This document shows, in pieces, positions 25,601 to 36,200 of a stretch of DNA of 64,000 nucleotides. The DNA is from Branchiostoma floridae (lineage: Eukaryota > Chordata > Leptocardii > Amphioxiformes > Branchiostomatidae). Location of the stretch: assembly GCF_000003815.2 (NCBI RefSeq), contig NC_049982.1, forward strand, positions 31,329,788 through 31,393,787, in the 5' to 3' direction. The notes beneath the pieces were generated by a model. It worked only from the letters and a program-made list of their open reading frames with translations, searched no databases and was not told where the DNA came from. A program made the position numbers and the translations under genes. Positions within the stretch are counted from its first letter, which is position 1. Each line of letters starts with the position of its first letter.

Positions 25601-26525
25601 TGTGGACACTGAAATGGACATCCTTTCATCATGGGAAATTGACAAAGAGGACATTAGTTTCGAGCACATGATCGGCGAGGGAGAGTTTGGCCATGTCGTG
25701 CGGGGGAGACTGCGCGTGCCGGCGGGCTACCAGGTTTTGGTTGCCGCCAAAAGTATCCGGCCTGACCGTATGACAGCGTTGGCTGTCCGTGACTTTCGCC
25801 GAGAGATGGACATTCTAGCGAGGCTCCACGAGGACAGAGAGGGACACCCAAACGTGGTGAAGTTTTATGGAGTTCTGACAAAATCGGAACCACAGTACAT
25901 TGTTGTAGAGTACGCAACTAATGAAGAACTGCGGCGGTACCTGTGGAGTTTGAGAGAAGAGTACAAGGTGACAGGACATAGGAAACTGTTAGAACGACTA
26001 AGGTTTGCTTCTGGCGTGGCCAGTGGGTTATCAGAGCTGGCACGTCTGAAGATCGTGCACCGGGACATCGCAGCTCGTAATATCGTCATCAGCGACAGGA
26101 AGGTGGCCAAGATAGCGGATTTCGGGCTGTCGCGTGACGTTTACGTGTCGTCGGCGTACAAACGCACCAACCAGGGCGGAGAGGAGGAGCTGTTGCCGTT
26201 GAAGTGGATGGCCCTGGAGTCGTTACGGGACGGCGTGTACACGTGCGAGAGTGACGTGTGGTCGTACGGCGTGCTGCTGTGGGAGATCGCCAGCTTCGGG
26301 GAGGAGCCGCGCTATGCGGGGGGTCCCATGCACCCGGATGTTTGCACACTGTTGGAGCTCCTGCAGAAAGGAGTCCGTCTGCAGCAGTCAAAGGACTGCC
26401 CGCTGTCGGTGTACCGCATCATCAGGTGCTGTTGGATTGTTGACCCATCGAAGCGACCGACGCCTGAGGAACTCTTGCAAAAAATAGACCAGTTGATGCC
26501 ACGGAGAGATGCCTCTCAATCATAA
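16441..26525 (+). CDS. Receptor tyrosine kinase with cadherin-like, F5/8C-like, kringle, EGF and Ig modules
   Basis: Candidate exons are 16441..16600, 18609..19025, 20214..20453 and 23974..26525. All junctions are phase 1. The gene encodes a signal peptide and the start of a cadherin-like module, a discoidin-like domain, a kringle, then the rest of a cadherin-like module, EGF, Ig, two EGFs, a transmembrane segment and a tyrosine kinase. All four exons give 1,122 residues; exon 1 joined directly to the last gives 903. The direct join restores an intact cadherin-like repeat, so the middle exons may be alternative cassettes. Kinase landmarks are complete (GEGEFG, VAAK, HRDIAARN, DFG, WMALES), so it should be active. 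GLSRDVY before the activation loop is RET-like, and a cadherin-like ectodomain is also a RET trait, but the EGF/Ig set is more Tie-like. It does not match a named vertebrate family. Confidence 0.75.
16755..17075 (+). repeat. Dispersed repeat, second copy of 7370-7745
   Basis: It shares AACAAGAATTGAAGTGACAA, TCCATTCCTGTATTCAAGA and TCATGTTGACCATCTCCAAA with the upstream copy. It lies in the first intron of the receptor kinase gene. Confidence 0.65.
17080..18286. other. Intron without recognisable exon
   Basis: Apart from a C run at 17216-17230 nothing repeats obviously. I looked for an exon that would supply the missing N-terminal strands of the discoidin-like domain at 18609 and did not find a convincing one. 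Confidence 0.4.
18287..18592 (+). repeat. Dispersed repeat, second copy of 5755-6035
   Basis: It runs right up to the acceptor of the discoidin-like exon (AG at 18607-18608), so repeat sequence supplies most of the branch-point region for that exon. Confidence 0.65.
18609..19025 (+). CDS. Cassette exon: discoidin (F5/8C)-like domain
   Basis: It follows GTTTTTCTCCCCAG and ends TCAG/GTAAGA; phase 1 in and out, 417 bases. It encodes TGTYWSPLIGP, NWYIALDLAAPRTLNSIAFN, SWEDVTSVDNEQGG and a RYWKFLITRTHSG end, the galactose-binding-like fold common in amphioxus receptors. The first strands of the fold appear to be missing, so an upstream exon may exist. Its role in the kinase receptor would be ligand or glycan contact; membership of this gene is inferred. 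Confidence 0.7.
19679..19895. repeat. MITE-like element, family C (TACTGTAAATG ends)
   Basis: Ends TACTGTAAATGCAGA and TGCATTTACAGTA flank alternating TTCGCGGTGG and CCACCGCGAA blocks. Further copies at 30285, 38728 and 60668 share the same layout. Confidence 0.8.
20214..20453 (+). CDS. Cassette exon: kringle domain
   Basis: It follows TTTCATCTACCAG and ends TGCG/GTAAGG; phase 1 in and out, 240 bases. It reads FCGVGDGTSYRGT ... GRKCQRWD ... QNYCRNPVG ... VWCYT ... EYCDVPLC, with all six kringle cysteines and the NYCRNP motif. No AKR-type frame break is present, so the domain should fold. Kringles near a receptor kinase are known from ROR, but there the Ig and Frizzled context is different. 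Confidence 0.85.
20540..20850. repeat. MITE-like element with ~65 bp inverted ends
   Basis: AATTCAATCTCTACAACTGG with ATAAAAACGGATATTTATTT and GACGTTTCGAGT at the left is mirrored at 20785-20845. Related single ends occur at 59870-59985 and 62285-62515 (GATGGATGTCA, AAACGTC, CAGTTGTAGAGA). Confidence 0.8.
21433..22546. mobile_element. Inverted-repeat element with internal 78 bp and 85 bp minisatellites
   Basis: Terminal ATGTCCAGTATCAGGGTGA is repeated perfectly inverted at 22528-22546. The left arm has about 85 bp units (GAAGTTATGACGTCA ... GGACAGTCAGCCGGGGGG). The right arm has at least six 78 bp units starting at 21918, 21996, 22074, 22155, 22233 and 22311. Most units carry a TGACGTCA or GATGACGTCACG palindrome. 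No transposase is present. Confidence 0.75.
22760..22875. repeat. Fragment of the GGTACCGG/GGACCTGGACC element
   Basis: ACTGGACCTGATCCTCTTTACCTG and TCTGTACCGGTGCCCACC match one end of the elements at 41040-41485 and 48251-48586. Confidence 0.65.
22880..23973. other. Last intron part of the receptor kinase gene
   Basis: AAGTACGCATCC-type strings recur at 23352, 23432 and 23845. No module-like frame was found. The acceptor of the large exon is TTTTCGTTCGTATTTTGACACAG. Confidence 0.45.
23974..26525 (+). CDS. Receptor kinase main exon: cadherin-like end, EGF, Ig, EGF x2, TM, tyrosine kinase
   Basis: The exon is open for 850 codons from the phase-1 acceptor to TAA at 26523-26525. Counting from Met 23976: the rest of a cadherin-like module (GRFDV, SPLDYEFHSRYNLSLELK) to about residue 95; a Cys-poor stretch; an EGF (CPEGRYGLYC ... 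CRPGWRGRACD) at 267-306; an Ig domain (NLTLTC ... GEYICVV) at 308-408; two EGFs to about 497; a hydrophobic helix at 506-530; the kinase from 555 to about 840. The catalytic set is intact: glycine loop 25674-25691, lysine codon 25749, HRD 26058, DFG 26118. Activation-loop tyrosines are in DVYVSSAYKR. The cytoplasmic tail is almost absent. Many N-glycosylation sites (NVS, NGT, NIT, NDT) fit an extracellular part. Confidence 0.93.
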
Positions 26526-26740
26526 CATTTCTTGACAATGAAGTTTCTTCTATAGACCAACTGAGGCTCAATCAAGCACCATAGACAGTCACGGTCTTAT
26601 ATCCTCATGGTCTCTCATCGGCTCATGGATGACATGTTTTATTTCTGAGAAAAAGGAGGTTGAATCAAATTCTAGCAACATTGGTTATCTTCGTTGGTTC
26701 TTTGTTCATGGGTTGAACATTTGGTTCATTGATATTGATA
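26526..26740 (+). other. Probable 3' UTR of the receptor kinase
   Basis: Sequence directly after the stop has no repeat signature until about 26740. No AATAAA was found here, so the polyadenylation site is unknown. Confidence 0.4.
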
Positions 26741-27960
26741 GCACCTCCATAAGTAAGGAAATTATGGATGAATTGTGATATTTGGTATGTGAAAATTTGG
26801 TGTAATGACAAAGGCAAAGATAAATCTTGCGCCTTCTAGCGACTTTACGTGGTACTGCAGTAGATCTTCCGGTTTCTATATACGCTGTCTTATTTTGTTT
26901 ATTGTGAGGTAGGTTTTGTCGTTGGGAAGAATGGGTGTGAAATTCAGCCCCCTATCAGATTGCTCTCTGCTGGTACTGCAGGGGTAATTTTGTTTAAACA
27001 ATTCAAAGAGGGTAACTAAGAATGAAATGACGAATTGAAATGGCCTTGAGCATATTGGTAGCTTAGAGCAAGGTGATGGCGACCAGCCCAATGGTGTGTT
27101 AATTATGCAAAACAGGACTACATTTGCATAACAGGTAAAGAAAGTTTACATTTCAAATACATACTGTTTTATTTCTTCTCACTCAACACGGTACAGATAG
27201 CAGAGTCATTATTATCTCCATGAAAATGGAGATATAGTTTTGGGTGTGTCTGTGTGTCTGTCTGTCGGTGTGTGTGTGTGTGTGTGTTTGTGTTTCCGGA
27301 TATTTGTGGTCAGCATAACGCAAGAACCTCTGGATAGATTACGATGATATTTGGTATGTAAGTAGGTGTTAGGAAGACAAAGGTCAAGATCAATTTTGGG
27401 CCCCCTGGTATGTGACATTTGGTCTTGATTTTTTGGTGGCAGATAGCTAATGACGTAAAGAATAGGTGGTGTATGTTTGGGTCCCCTTGCAGGTTGCTCT
27501 GGAGCTGCATTGGCGTTTTTTACAAAAACCTCTTGGGAGGATGACTAAACAAGGGGACGACAAATTTAGATGATATTTGGTATTTAGGTAGTTTTGACAG
27601 AGATGTTCATCCTAAAGTGCAAATAATGCAAACTGGCACTTAATTTGCATAATTAATGAGGGAAATCTATATTTGTAGTGTTTTCCATTATAGGACTCAA
27701 ATACCTGTAATATATGTAGTTTGTTGCTGGTGGAACATTAGCAGATAACAATTATGCAAATTCGATCCTAATTTGCATAATTAATATAAAAGCGCTAGCT
27801 ATAATTCTTCTCCATGGTATATTATTGGACAATCAACATTGGGACCGACATAAGTTATCTAAAGGTGTACATAGCCAAGCATAGATTATGTAAATGTGGA
27901 AGTAATTTGCATAATCGGACTACTTCATGGAGATATGAGGTCTGCGAACTCTTGTTAAGA
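26740..27960 (-). repeat. Octamer-rich AT repeat family, copy 4 (inverted)
   Basis: TATGCAAA/TTTGCATAATTAATG pairs lie at 27103, 27625, 27750 and 27900, with (GT)n at 27258-27286 and GGAGATATGAGGTCTGCGAACTC at the end. Interior units GGATTACGATGATATTTGGTATGT repeat loosely. Confidence 0.7.
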
Positions 27961-28224
27961 CCTTGAATTGCACGACGGCCTTACATTTGTTAAAACCAGA
28001 AGACAATTATTAAAAAGAGTATTTGCACATTAGCGGATATTGCACGTTTGCGGATATTGCACACACTTACTTAACGGCAACAATGTGGCCAAGTGTAAAA
28101 AGCCATTTATAATTGTTGATTTTTTAACCTGATAATAATATTGAAATTGAGTATATTGCAATAATGATGGATATTGATAATTAGAAAATCAAGGAGACAA
28201 ATGTAGGACGTACAAGGCATTTAA

Positions 28225-28790
28225 AGAGATATGTGAAAGAGAAATATATCTGAACACTTCAAACTTTGAACATCGTAGAGCTATGTGTAAACTTCGCCTT
28301 AGTGACCATCCCTTACATATAGAATCCGGTAGGAATAATCGTACTCCTCTAAAGGACAGAACATGCAGATTTTGTGACCACTCGTATCTTGAAGACGAAA
28401 CACATTTTTTACTAGACTGTACTTGTATATAGACAATATCTATTTAACACTTTACTGTCAGTCAATAATTATAAGAAAATGTCAAAGCAGCACACATTTA
28501 ATTACTTGATGTCATGCAGAAATGATCATGCTATGATAAACACAAAATGTAAATATATCTGAACGTGTTCTAAAAAGAGAGAAGAAAATATTAGATGTAG
28601 CGGTTAACAATAGTTTATGTATTCAACAGAAATTCATGATGTCTTAGTACATTTCTCCTCTAGTTTGGTTTAAAATTAATGCATAGGTTTAGTTCTACCT
28701 TTTTATCCATTAGATCACATGTGGCCCTCTGTGCATTTAGCCTACGGTTATGAACATGCAATAAAAATTGTTATTATTAATAAAATGATC
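28225..28790 (+). pseudogene. LINE 3' end with C-terminal Cys-rich motif
   Basis: The frame from about 28260 reads EHRRAMCKLRLSDHPLHIES, then DRTCRFCDH and ETHFLLDCT, typical of the segment after LINE reverse transcriptase, and stops at about 28430. The 3' tail ends GCCTACGGTTATGAACATGC and AATAAAAATTGTTATTATTA, a plausible LINE 3' terminus. Confidence 0.7.
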
Positions 28791-28799
28791 ATGCACAAA

Positions 28800-29600
28800 A
28801 CGTTTTTGTCAGTATAGCAAAGTGATAGAAAATGACTCAAGTTGTGATTTCTTTTAAATCTGGCGAACTTTGAACACAAACTGAATTAGTGTCTGTAACA
28901 ATATGATATGTGATGAGTCATATAAAATGTAAAAATATGACAGCCTTACATTATCTTAATGTGCAGTTAAGATTCAAACTACTGTCAAAGCAAATAATTA
29001 AAAACGAACTTCATGAATAAATATTTTGATTGGCTATCCTTAAGTTGGAGAGGTGCGTTTTCTTCACTATTTTGTTGATAAATATTTTGCTAAATCTGAT
29101 ATAATGTATCAACATAATGTTTTATAGGTTGTGCTTGTTGGTAATAATGACTTTATTATAGATAATGGAATAAAGATTCCTTAATGCATTAGGTCTGTTT
29201 GAAAACACTTAACGTAAACGAGGAGTGTCCACTGAAATTTATCACAATGCAATCTACAATTATTATTGACGAGGCCTTTACGATTGGCTACCACGCTTTA
29301 CACAAAAATATTATTTTACAAAGTTTTTAACATAGATATACATACAACATGCAAGTTGGTACATTTGTCATATATATTCATCGAGGGGCACAGTTTTGCC
29401 TATGTATGGCGCCCTATGTATTACTATATATAGGAACAAAAATTATCTAAAATGATCACCTTTATTAGCTAACGAAGAAAAAAATGTTTGTAAGCAAACA
29501 TTATAGTCGAAGTCTACATTTATTATTATGGTATCATAGCAATTCAAATAGTACTATGATATAATGTAAGAAGAAGAACACATTATTTTATACATAACAA
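28800..29600. other. AT-rich intergenic sequence between convergent genes
   Basis: No exon or repeat signature was found. TTTATT on the + strand at 29461 and 29519 gives AATAAA on the minus strand, possible polyadenylation signals for the channel gene. Confidence 0.45.
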
Positions 29601-29604
29601 CAAA

Positions 29605-29850
29605 CAGCAGAGTGACTAAAAGTAAAGTCAGGATCTGTTGTCACATTTAACATATTTACTTGCCTAAATACAAAGTCATGGGAACGGCTGAGTAGCTTAA
29701 ACTACACTCAGGATCTGTTGCCACATATAACATATTTACTTGTCTAAATACATAGCCATGGGAACGGCAGAGTGACTAAAAGTAAACTCAGGATCTGTTG
29801 TCACATTTAACATATCTACTTGCCTAAATACATAGTCATGGGAACGGCTG
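29605..29850. repeat. 80 bp tandem triplication containing the channel gene stop codon
   Basis: ATGGGAACGGC recurs at 29679, 29759 and 29839, exactly 80 bases apart, with the preceding AGGATCTGTTG, CACAT, TAACATAT and CTAAATACA strings also repeated. The highest-coordinate copy contains the last ten codons and the stop of the channel gene; the other two are in its 3' UTR. Confidence 0.9.
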
Positions 29851-30248
29851 CCGCGATGCTGATGATGTACAGAACAAGTAAAACCCTGTCCAGGACTTTA
29901 GCCAACAGGATGTACTCGGACACCTCCTCTTCATTCATCATAACCTTCTTAAGCACCTCTCTCTTGTTATCAACAGCCTTTGCGAGCTCTTTGACTTCTT
30001 TTTTTACGCCTTTAAGATTAGGGATAAGCTGAAGGAGGGCGGTGGTGCGGGTGGGCACCAGACTTGAGAGAGGCGTTGATGGCTGTTTGGTTGTCTCATT
30101 GCCATCACAGGGCCTTTCGTCGTTGACGTCCACCTTGCCATCGCATAGAAAAGCGCAGTTGATCAGGCCTGTGGCTGGAAAGTCTGTCAGGTCAGCCTCT
30201 TCATCACGGGGGTGCTTCTTTTCTGTTAGATCGCCCAACAGCAGTATT
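29816..30248 (-). CDS. Channel gene last exon: M3-M4 loop, MA helix, M4 and stop
   Basis: It begins [20 protein letters not shown] after TTTTTATTTAG at phase 2. It continues with an acidic/polar loop, a charged helix ([18 protein letters not shown]) and M4 ([20 protein letters not shown]). The stop TAG lies in an 80 bp tandem repeat. Loop length, about 100 residues, is normal for nicotinic-type subunits. Confidence 0.92.
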
Positions 30249-33200
30249 CTAAATAAAAATGACGTGAATTAAATGGCGCCGAAGAGCAATTACTGTAAAT
30301 GTAGAAACTTTCGCGGTGGTTTGATGTTCGCGGTTTTCGCGGTGGCCGCTTCACCGCGAACATTTTTTATGGCAGTAAGAGACTACAGTGCATGGTGCTA
30401 CCGCGAACTTAAAACCAACGCGATAAGTATATTTCCCGCTACCACAAAATTAAATCTCCGCAAAGTTAAATGCATTTAAGTATTACTTGAGCTTTCTACA
30501 ACCCGAAATTCATGACGATTGTTCAAAGTTATTCTCTTTCAAACATTGAAACGAAATCGCCCCCCCCCCCATCACCAGGGAACCATACCTACACAACTTA
30601 AGAATCATGGCCATAAAATCTCCAGAACATGAGATCAAAAACGTCAAGTACATAAGAAAGTTGCTAGGAGACCAATATTTGGATAATTGGGAAATATTAT
30701 ATACTGAGTGAAAAGGTGGCCCTTGTGTGTAAGGAAAACAATTCCAACAAACAGAAAAACTAGCATGTAATGTTGGTGATATTCTCATTAGAGAATGCCA
30801 TTAACTAAATATGGAGCCTTGTCGAATCATGGAATATTAAAAATTTGGGATAAGCGAATGTATTTTGAGGTTACAAAGATACCGCGGAAATAATTCTAAA
30901 ATGCTGTAATTACTAGTTACTATCAATTTTCTTCCAACAGTGACTAGATGATCTACGAAAGCCTGGCCTAGTCTCGTGTTCTCTCGCGAGATCGAGACTA
31001 GGCCATTCTCCGTGACCAAGATGTGCTGTCAGACATCGAAAATTTGGAGGTACGTACTCTACATTTAAAACAGTCACTGTCGGAAGAAAATTGATAGTAT
31101 CTGTATACATACGTAACTGATGAACCTCTTCAACGATATTCAACTGTAATGACTAGTAATTACTTTGAAATGTGTCGGAGAAAAATAATCTTCGCCATTG
31201 GAGACAGGCTGCCCTTCCGGTCGTGAATAATGATGACGGCCATGGTAAGAAGGAGGAAAACTCCCATCAGCCCCATGCACACGATGATCAGCGTAGCTGT
31301 AAAATTATGATAAAACATAGCACGGACGTTCATCGATTTGTGTTAAATAAATGGACAAGCTGAACTTTGCCCAAGCAACACTTGGGGCTTATCCAAATTT
31401 TCGGCTAACACCATGTCTACTGCAGCTTCCGGAACATGACATTCGAGCTGGCCGTCCAACACTGAACAGAGACGGGGGGTGACATAGGTTATCTGAAACC
31501 AAATGATTGGCTGCTGCAGCCATGTGGCTTCGACGGTACGTCCCGGAAGCTGCAGTAGACGGGTCCATTCCGTGAACAAGGCTGACGGAGTCATCCGAAA
31601 ATTTAGCTAAGTTAACTTTCTTCAGTGATAGTTAGGGACATTTTAGTTTGTCATAATGGCAAACAGTTACCAGAATGCTAAATATCAGGATAGCCTTAAC
31701 TGACATTTATCTTGTTCAAAAAACAATGCAGTCGATTTGTATCTATTTTACTCACCGAAAAATGGCAAACCCCCCTTGACAGGAAGAACGCCTGTGACAA
31801 ATACAAGAGACACGACCATGGAGAGCAGAATGGTCAGGCCAAACGAGATCCGGTCTCCCCTGTCCAGGGGCATGACGAAGGTGATGATCATCAGCACAAC
31901 CAGGATGATGCAGGGTCCCACAGTAGTGGCGAGGTGAAACAGGGGGATCCTCTTTAGATGAACAACAAAGCATGCTTCTCTGTTGTCTTTCGCAAATATA
32001 TTGTCATTTCTATGCCATTCGCCCTCTGTTGTTACATCCGAGTAAGAGTTGCATGGACTGCTCCCCTTGTCTGTTGATCCTCCTCCTTGGCATTCTACAT
32101 GTTCAAAACATAAAAAATATCACGTCATTCCGTCAACGAGCTATTGTCATCCAAAGTTTGAAAGACAATCGGCCACTGCACTTCCAAAAACGCCCAAACT
32201 TACCGAACGTATTTCCTACTCAAAAAGCTATCTGTTCGTCAAAAATCATGACCTTAGCATGTCCAGAACACGAGATATCAATAACTAACGCTCCACTGCA
32301 GTACCTTAGAAAGCCTCTGTGGTGCCCATTATCGAACCTGACCTTAGTTTTCCTGACACCTACCCACCTACCAAATATCATCAGGATCCATCAAAGGCAC
32401 ACGTACAGACAAACACGCCCAAAATATAACCTTCTTGACGACGGTAAAGACCATTACTTGTACGCGTAAACCATTACTTGTTATCTTGTCATCAGGATAT
32501 AATATGTAATACCCCTTTGATACATCCGAATTGCGATCGATGGCCCGTACAGTTGATCATGAAGACTCATCTTACATACATACAAACCTACATAGTCATA
32601 CCCTTAACAAGTTAGCCATATCCAGACCGGGCTTTTTTGGGATTCCTGGGACGGGGGGGGGGGGCTCTTTTGACCCCCTCCTTCGTAATTTCAAAACGGC
32701 TTGGGTTACGATCACCAAATTTGGAGGGAATGGTGTAAAGATTTATATGTTCTGTAAGTTTGGTATCGTTATGACGTAATATGACGTAATTATGACGTCA
32801 TAATGTCATAATTTTAGCCCCCCCCCCCGTCTGGATAGGATTAAAGCATTCACAAAGTTTTGCTTCCATTCCAAGAATCATCTTCTGATTACAAAGTCTG
32901 GTCCCCTCCTGTTGTCAGTGTTGGATGGTATTCTTCTCTTGCCAACATATGAACAGCTTGTAGTTGTGATTTATTTTGTTTTAGAAATATTCCCTATCAT
33001 TTTACCCAATCTTTTACAAAAGGAACGAAAATCAGTTAAGACTTATTTTTTCGAAATCCTTACGAATGGTTTGAATAGGTAAGAATTATTTATACCACCT
33101 TTCCACTAGGACGACGCTCTCGTCGCGCTCTCTCTGCGAAATAAAAATTGACAGATCTGTTGTCTTTTCAGTTACACTTTTACGTTTTGTATGATATGCC

Positions 33201-36200
33201 AAGTGTGAAAGCGAACGTTACACATATCCTATTTAGTTCGCAATGAGAGCGCAGCGCGATGGCCGTCTAGTGGAAAGGGGGCCCGGAACTTACGAATGGT
33301 TTGCTCCACTGCTGCGATCGCAGAGAAGCAGACGTGACATTCCATGGTGTCTGCAGGGAAGTAGAAGGGGTCTGCATCACACACAGTGGTGGTCTGGGTT
33401 TCTACACTCCAGGCTACCCGGCCATTGCTGCTCACGCGGACCGGGACATCCTTTTGTAGGCTGTGTGAAGCAGCACTGCGAAGGTTCAACATGTTTTGGT
33501 TATTTGTTCTTGTTTTTCCTTTCCCTTTGAAACGGTGTCTAGTTGTTGCTACACAATATCGTGTGTAAGGCTCGTATATTACTAGGATGCAAAAAATTAT
33601 AATGTATGCCCATTGATTATTTCAGTAGCCAATATGAGATTTTGTTGATTTTTTTCAGTTATGAAAGCTCAAATCGGCCTGCACTGCAGGTGGCCTTTTA
33701 TTTAAGTCATGAGGGAAGAGATGTCAGATAAAATACATAACAGAGGTATACGTAACGTATAGTTTATAAAACTAACCTTTGTTTATAAAAAATAAACTTT
33801 GTTCCAACACAACAGAAGACAGACTCACCATGAATTTTCGGTCCAGCACGTCGACCTTCTTCAGATAGACGATTCGCTGCACTGATGTTCCGGAAGTTCG
33901 TCGGATGACGTCAGCACTCAGCGGCGAATGGTCAATGGCGGGAAAGCGAAACTACCGCCATAACACGGTTCAGAGAGGGTTGATGCGCCATTATGTATAT
34001 GACCTCCTTGACAAACCCCATAAAATGCCTTCCCGCCATTTACGATTCGCTGCTGAGATGAATGCTGACGTCATTCAACATCAGTACGGCGAATCGTCTA
34101 TCTAATAGGGCCTTTACACTGAATCCGAATTAGCAGGAATCAAGCAGAACCAGCCGGAAGGAAGTATTTGCAAAATTCTTGCCACATTCGGGGCAATTCC
34201 GAATGGGGATTCCAAATGGACCTCATATCCCCTTCACACGAGTTCGAAGGAATGAGCCCCAATGCCGTCATAATAAAAAGTATTCTCTTTTCCTGGGTAT
34301 TCGTAGCGTATTCTAGAAATTCTTACTGCATTCCAGATATTCTTTTGGCCACTTTAGAAGTGGCTTGCCGTTTCGGTTCTCCATCAAATGAGATAAGAAT
34401 GTTTTGAGTAATGTTGGAATGCCGTAGAATGCGGTCATAATGCAGTTAGAATAGTTAGAAGACACTTTGAATCCACTTCGAATGCACCTCGACAGTTTTT
34501 AACTTGTCAAAAACTTTCGGACCAGCCAAAAATTCTGGCACAAATAGCTGGAATTGCCAGGAATAGAAAAGAATTTTCATTCCGACGGCATTCCGGCTGA
34601 TTCTTGCTCTTGTGTGAAGGGTGCTTAAAGAACATCGACGTGCTCGACTGAAAATTTATGGTTAGTCTTTCTTCTGTTGTGCTGGAACAAAGTTGAACCT
34701 TTTTCGCTATGGATTCTACCATGAGATTCTACAATCACAGATGAGATTTCATTCAGATGTGAGGTAAAGTTTACTTCATTTATAGTCATACTAAGTCTAT
34801 ACACATATTTTGCACATGCATGGTACACAATACATAGAAGCGAGCTGCTGTATGATTCGAGTCCGTTTGTTTTGGTAGTTTCTGTTTCTTTAAGCTGCTA
34901 CATCATAAATATTGAATTCCTAAGTTTCCCTAGTAAGGCTTTCACCCGGTCCTTCAATGTAATCTGATGGTCAAATGAAAGTTTATTTCAAAGTGTCATA
35001 CCAAAAGGCGGATTGAAGGTACATGGGAGAAACATAGGGAACATACATGTGACAATGGATAGTGATAAATGTAATTGTAAAAAGAGACAACTAGAATATA
35101 CTAGTGTTGGCTATTTCTTACCAGGTTGGGTTTGACTCCTTTTTGTAAGTAGAGAAAGACGAAAAGCCCTATTTTTTCTACAATTTGTGGATTCTGTGAC
35201 TTTAAGAGGAAAGTGGCTTTCTGTTCATCTGTGAATGTAGTTAAAAGTTGGAGTATGTCACTGTGACTTCTCTTAACAAACTTGGTCAAACCGCACCTAG
35301 ATATGTATATTGGACATGTGATGCATGAAATGATTAATCTAAAAGGCGGAAACTGAATACACAGGGGTGCCTAAGCATTTGCATGAAACGCAAGAAAATT
35401 ATGAAAATCACACGAATCACTATGAGTTAACGAACGAACCTTGTGCGATTTGTACGAACCTTATGCAAATGACGTAATGTCACGTGATTCGGTGGTGGTC
35501 GGCCGGTTTCGCATACGGTTCGTGCAAATCGCATAAGGTTCGTACGTTTTCGCATAGTGATTCGTGCGTATCACATAATGTTCGTGCGAATCTCATAGGG
35601 TTCGTGCAAATGCTTAGGCACCTCTGATACAAGCTTACTTTCTCTTCAAGGTCAATATTGGAGTCCAAATGTTGTCACCAGGAATGTTGAGTGTCGTGAC
35701 GTCATCGTAGTATTTTGGATCCCAGCTCAGTCTGCTGTCTTGCCATGTCTAAGAAAAGGAACAATCATTTACTATCAATTTTTTTCCGACAGTGACTGTT
35801 TTAAAGGTAGAGTACGTATCTCCAATTTTTGGATGTCTGACTGCACATCTTGGTCACGGAGAATGGCCTAGTCTCGATCTCGCGAAAGAGCACGAGACTA
35901 GGCCTGGCTTGCTTAGATCATCTGCCCCTCCCCCCGCCTCCTTGCGGAGAAGGGGTAGGTTTAGTCTCGTGTTCTCTCGCGAGATCGAGACTAGACCCTC
36001 TCCGTGACCAAGATGTGCTGTCAGACATCGAAAATTCGGAGGTACGTACTCTACATTTAAACCAGTCAATGTCGGAAAAAAATTGATAGTAACTGTATGC
36101 ATACGTGACAGGTGAACATCTTCAAGGAACAAACATGAAAATAATTACCAAAATAACGTCTGAAACACCTCTGGGCAAAACGTTCTTTATGTGCAGTCAT

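Noticed and set aside
29816-30032. Plus-strand ORFs over the last channel exon
   Set aside because: Shadows of the minus-strand M4 exon, which has clear homology and splice sites.
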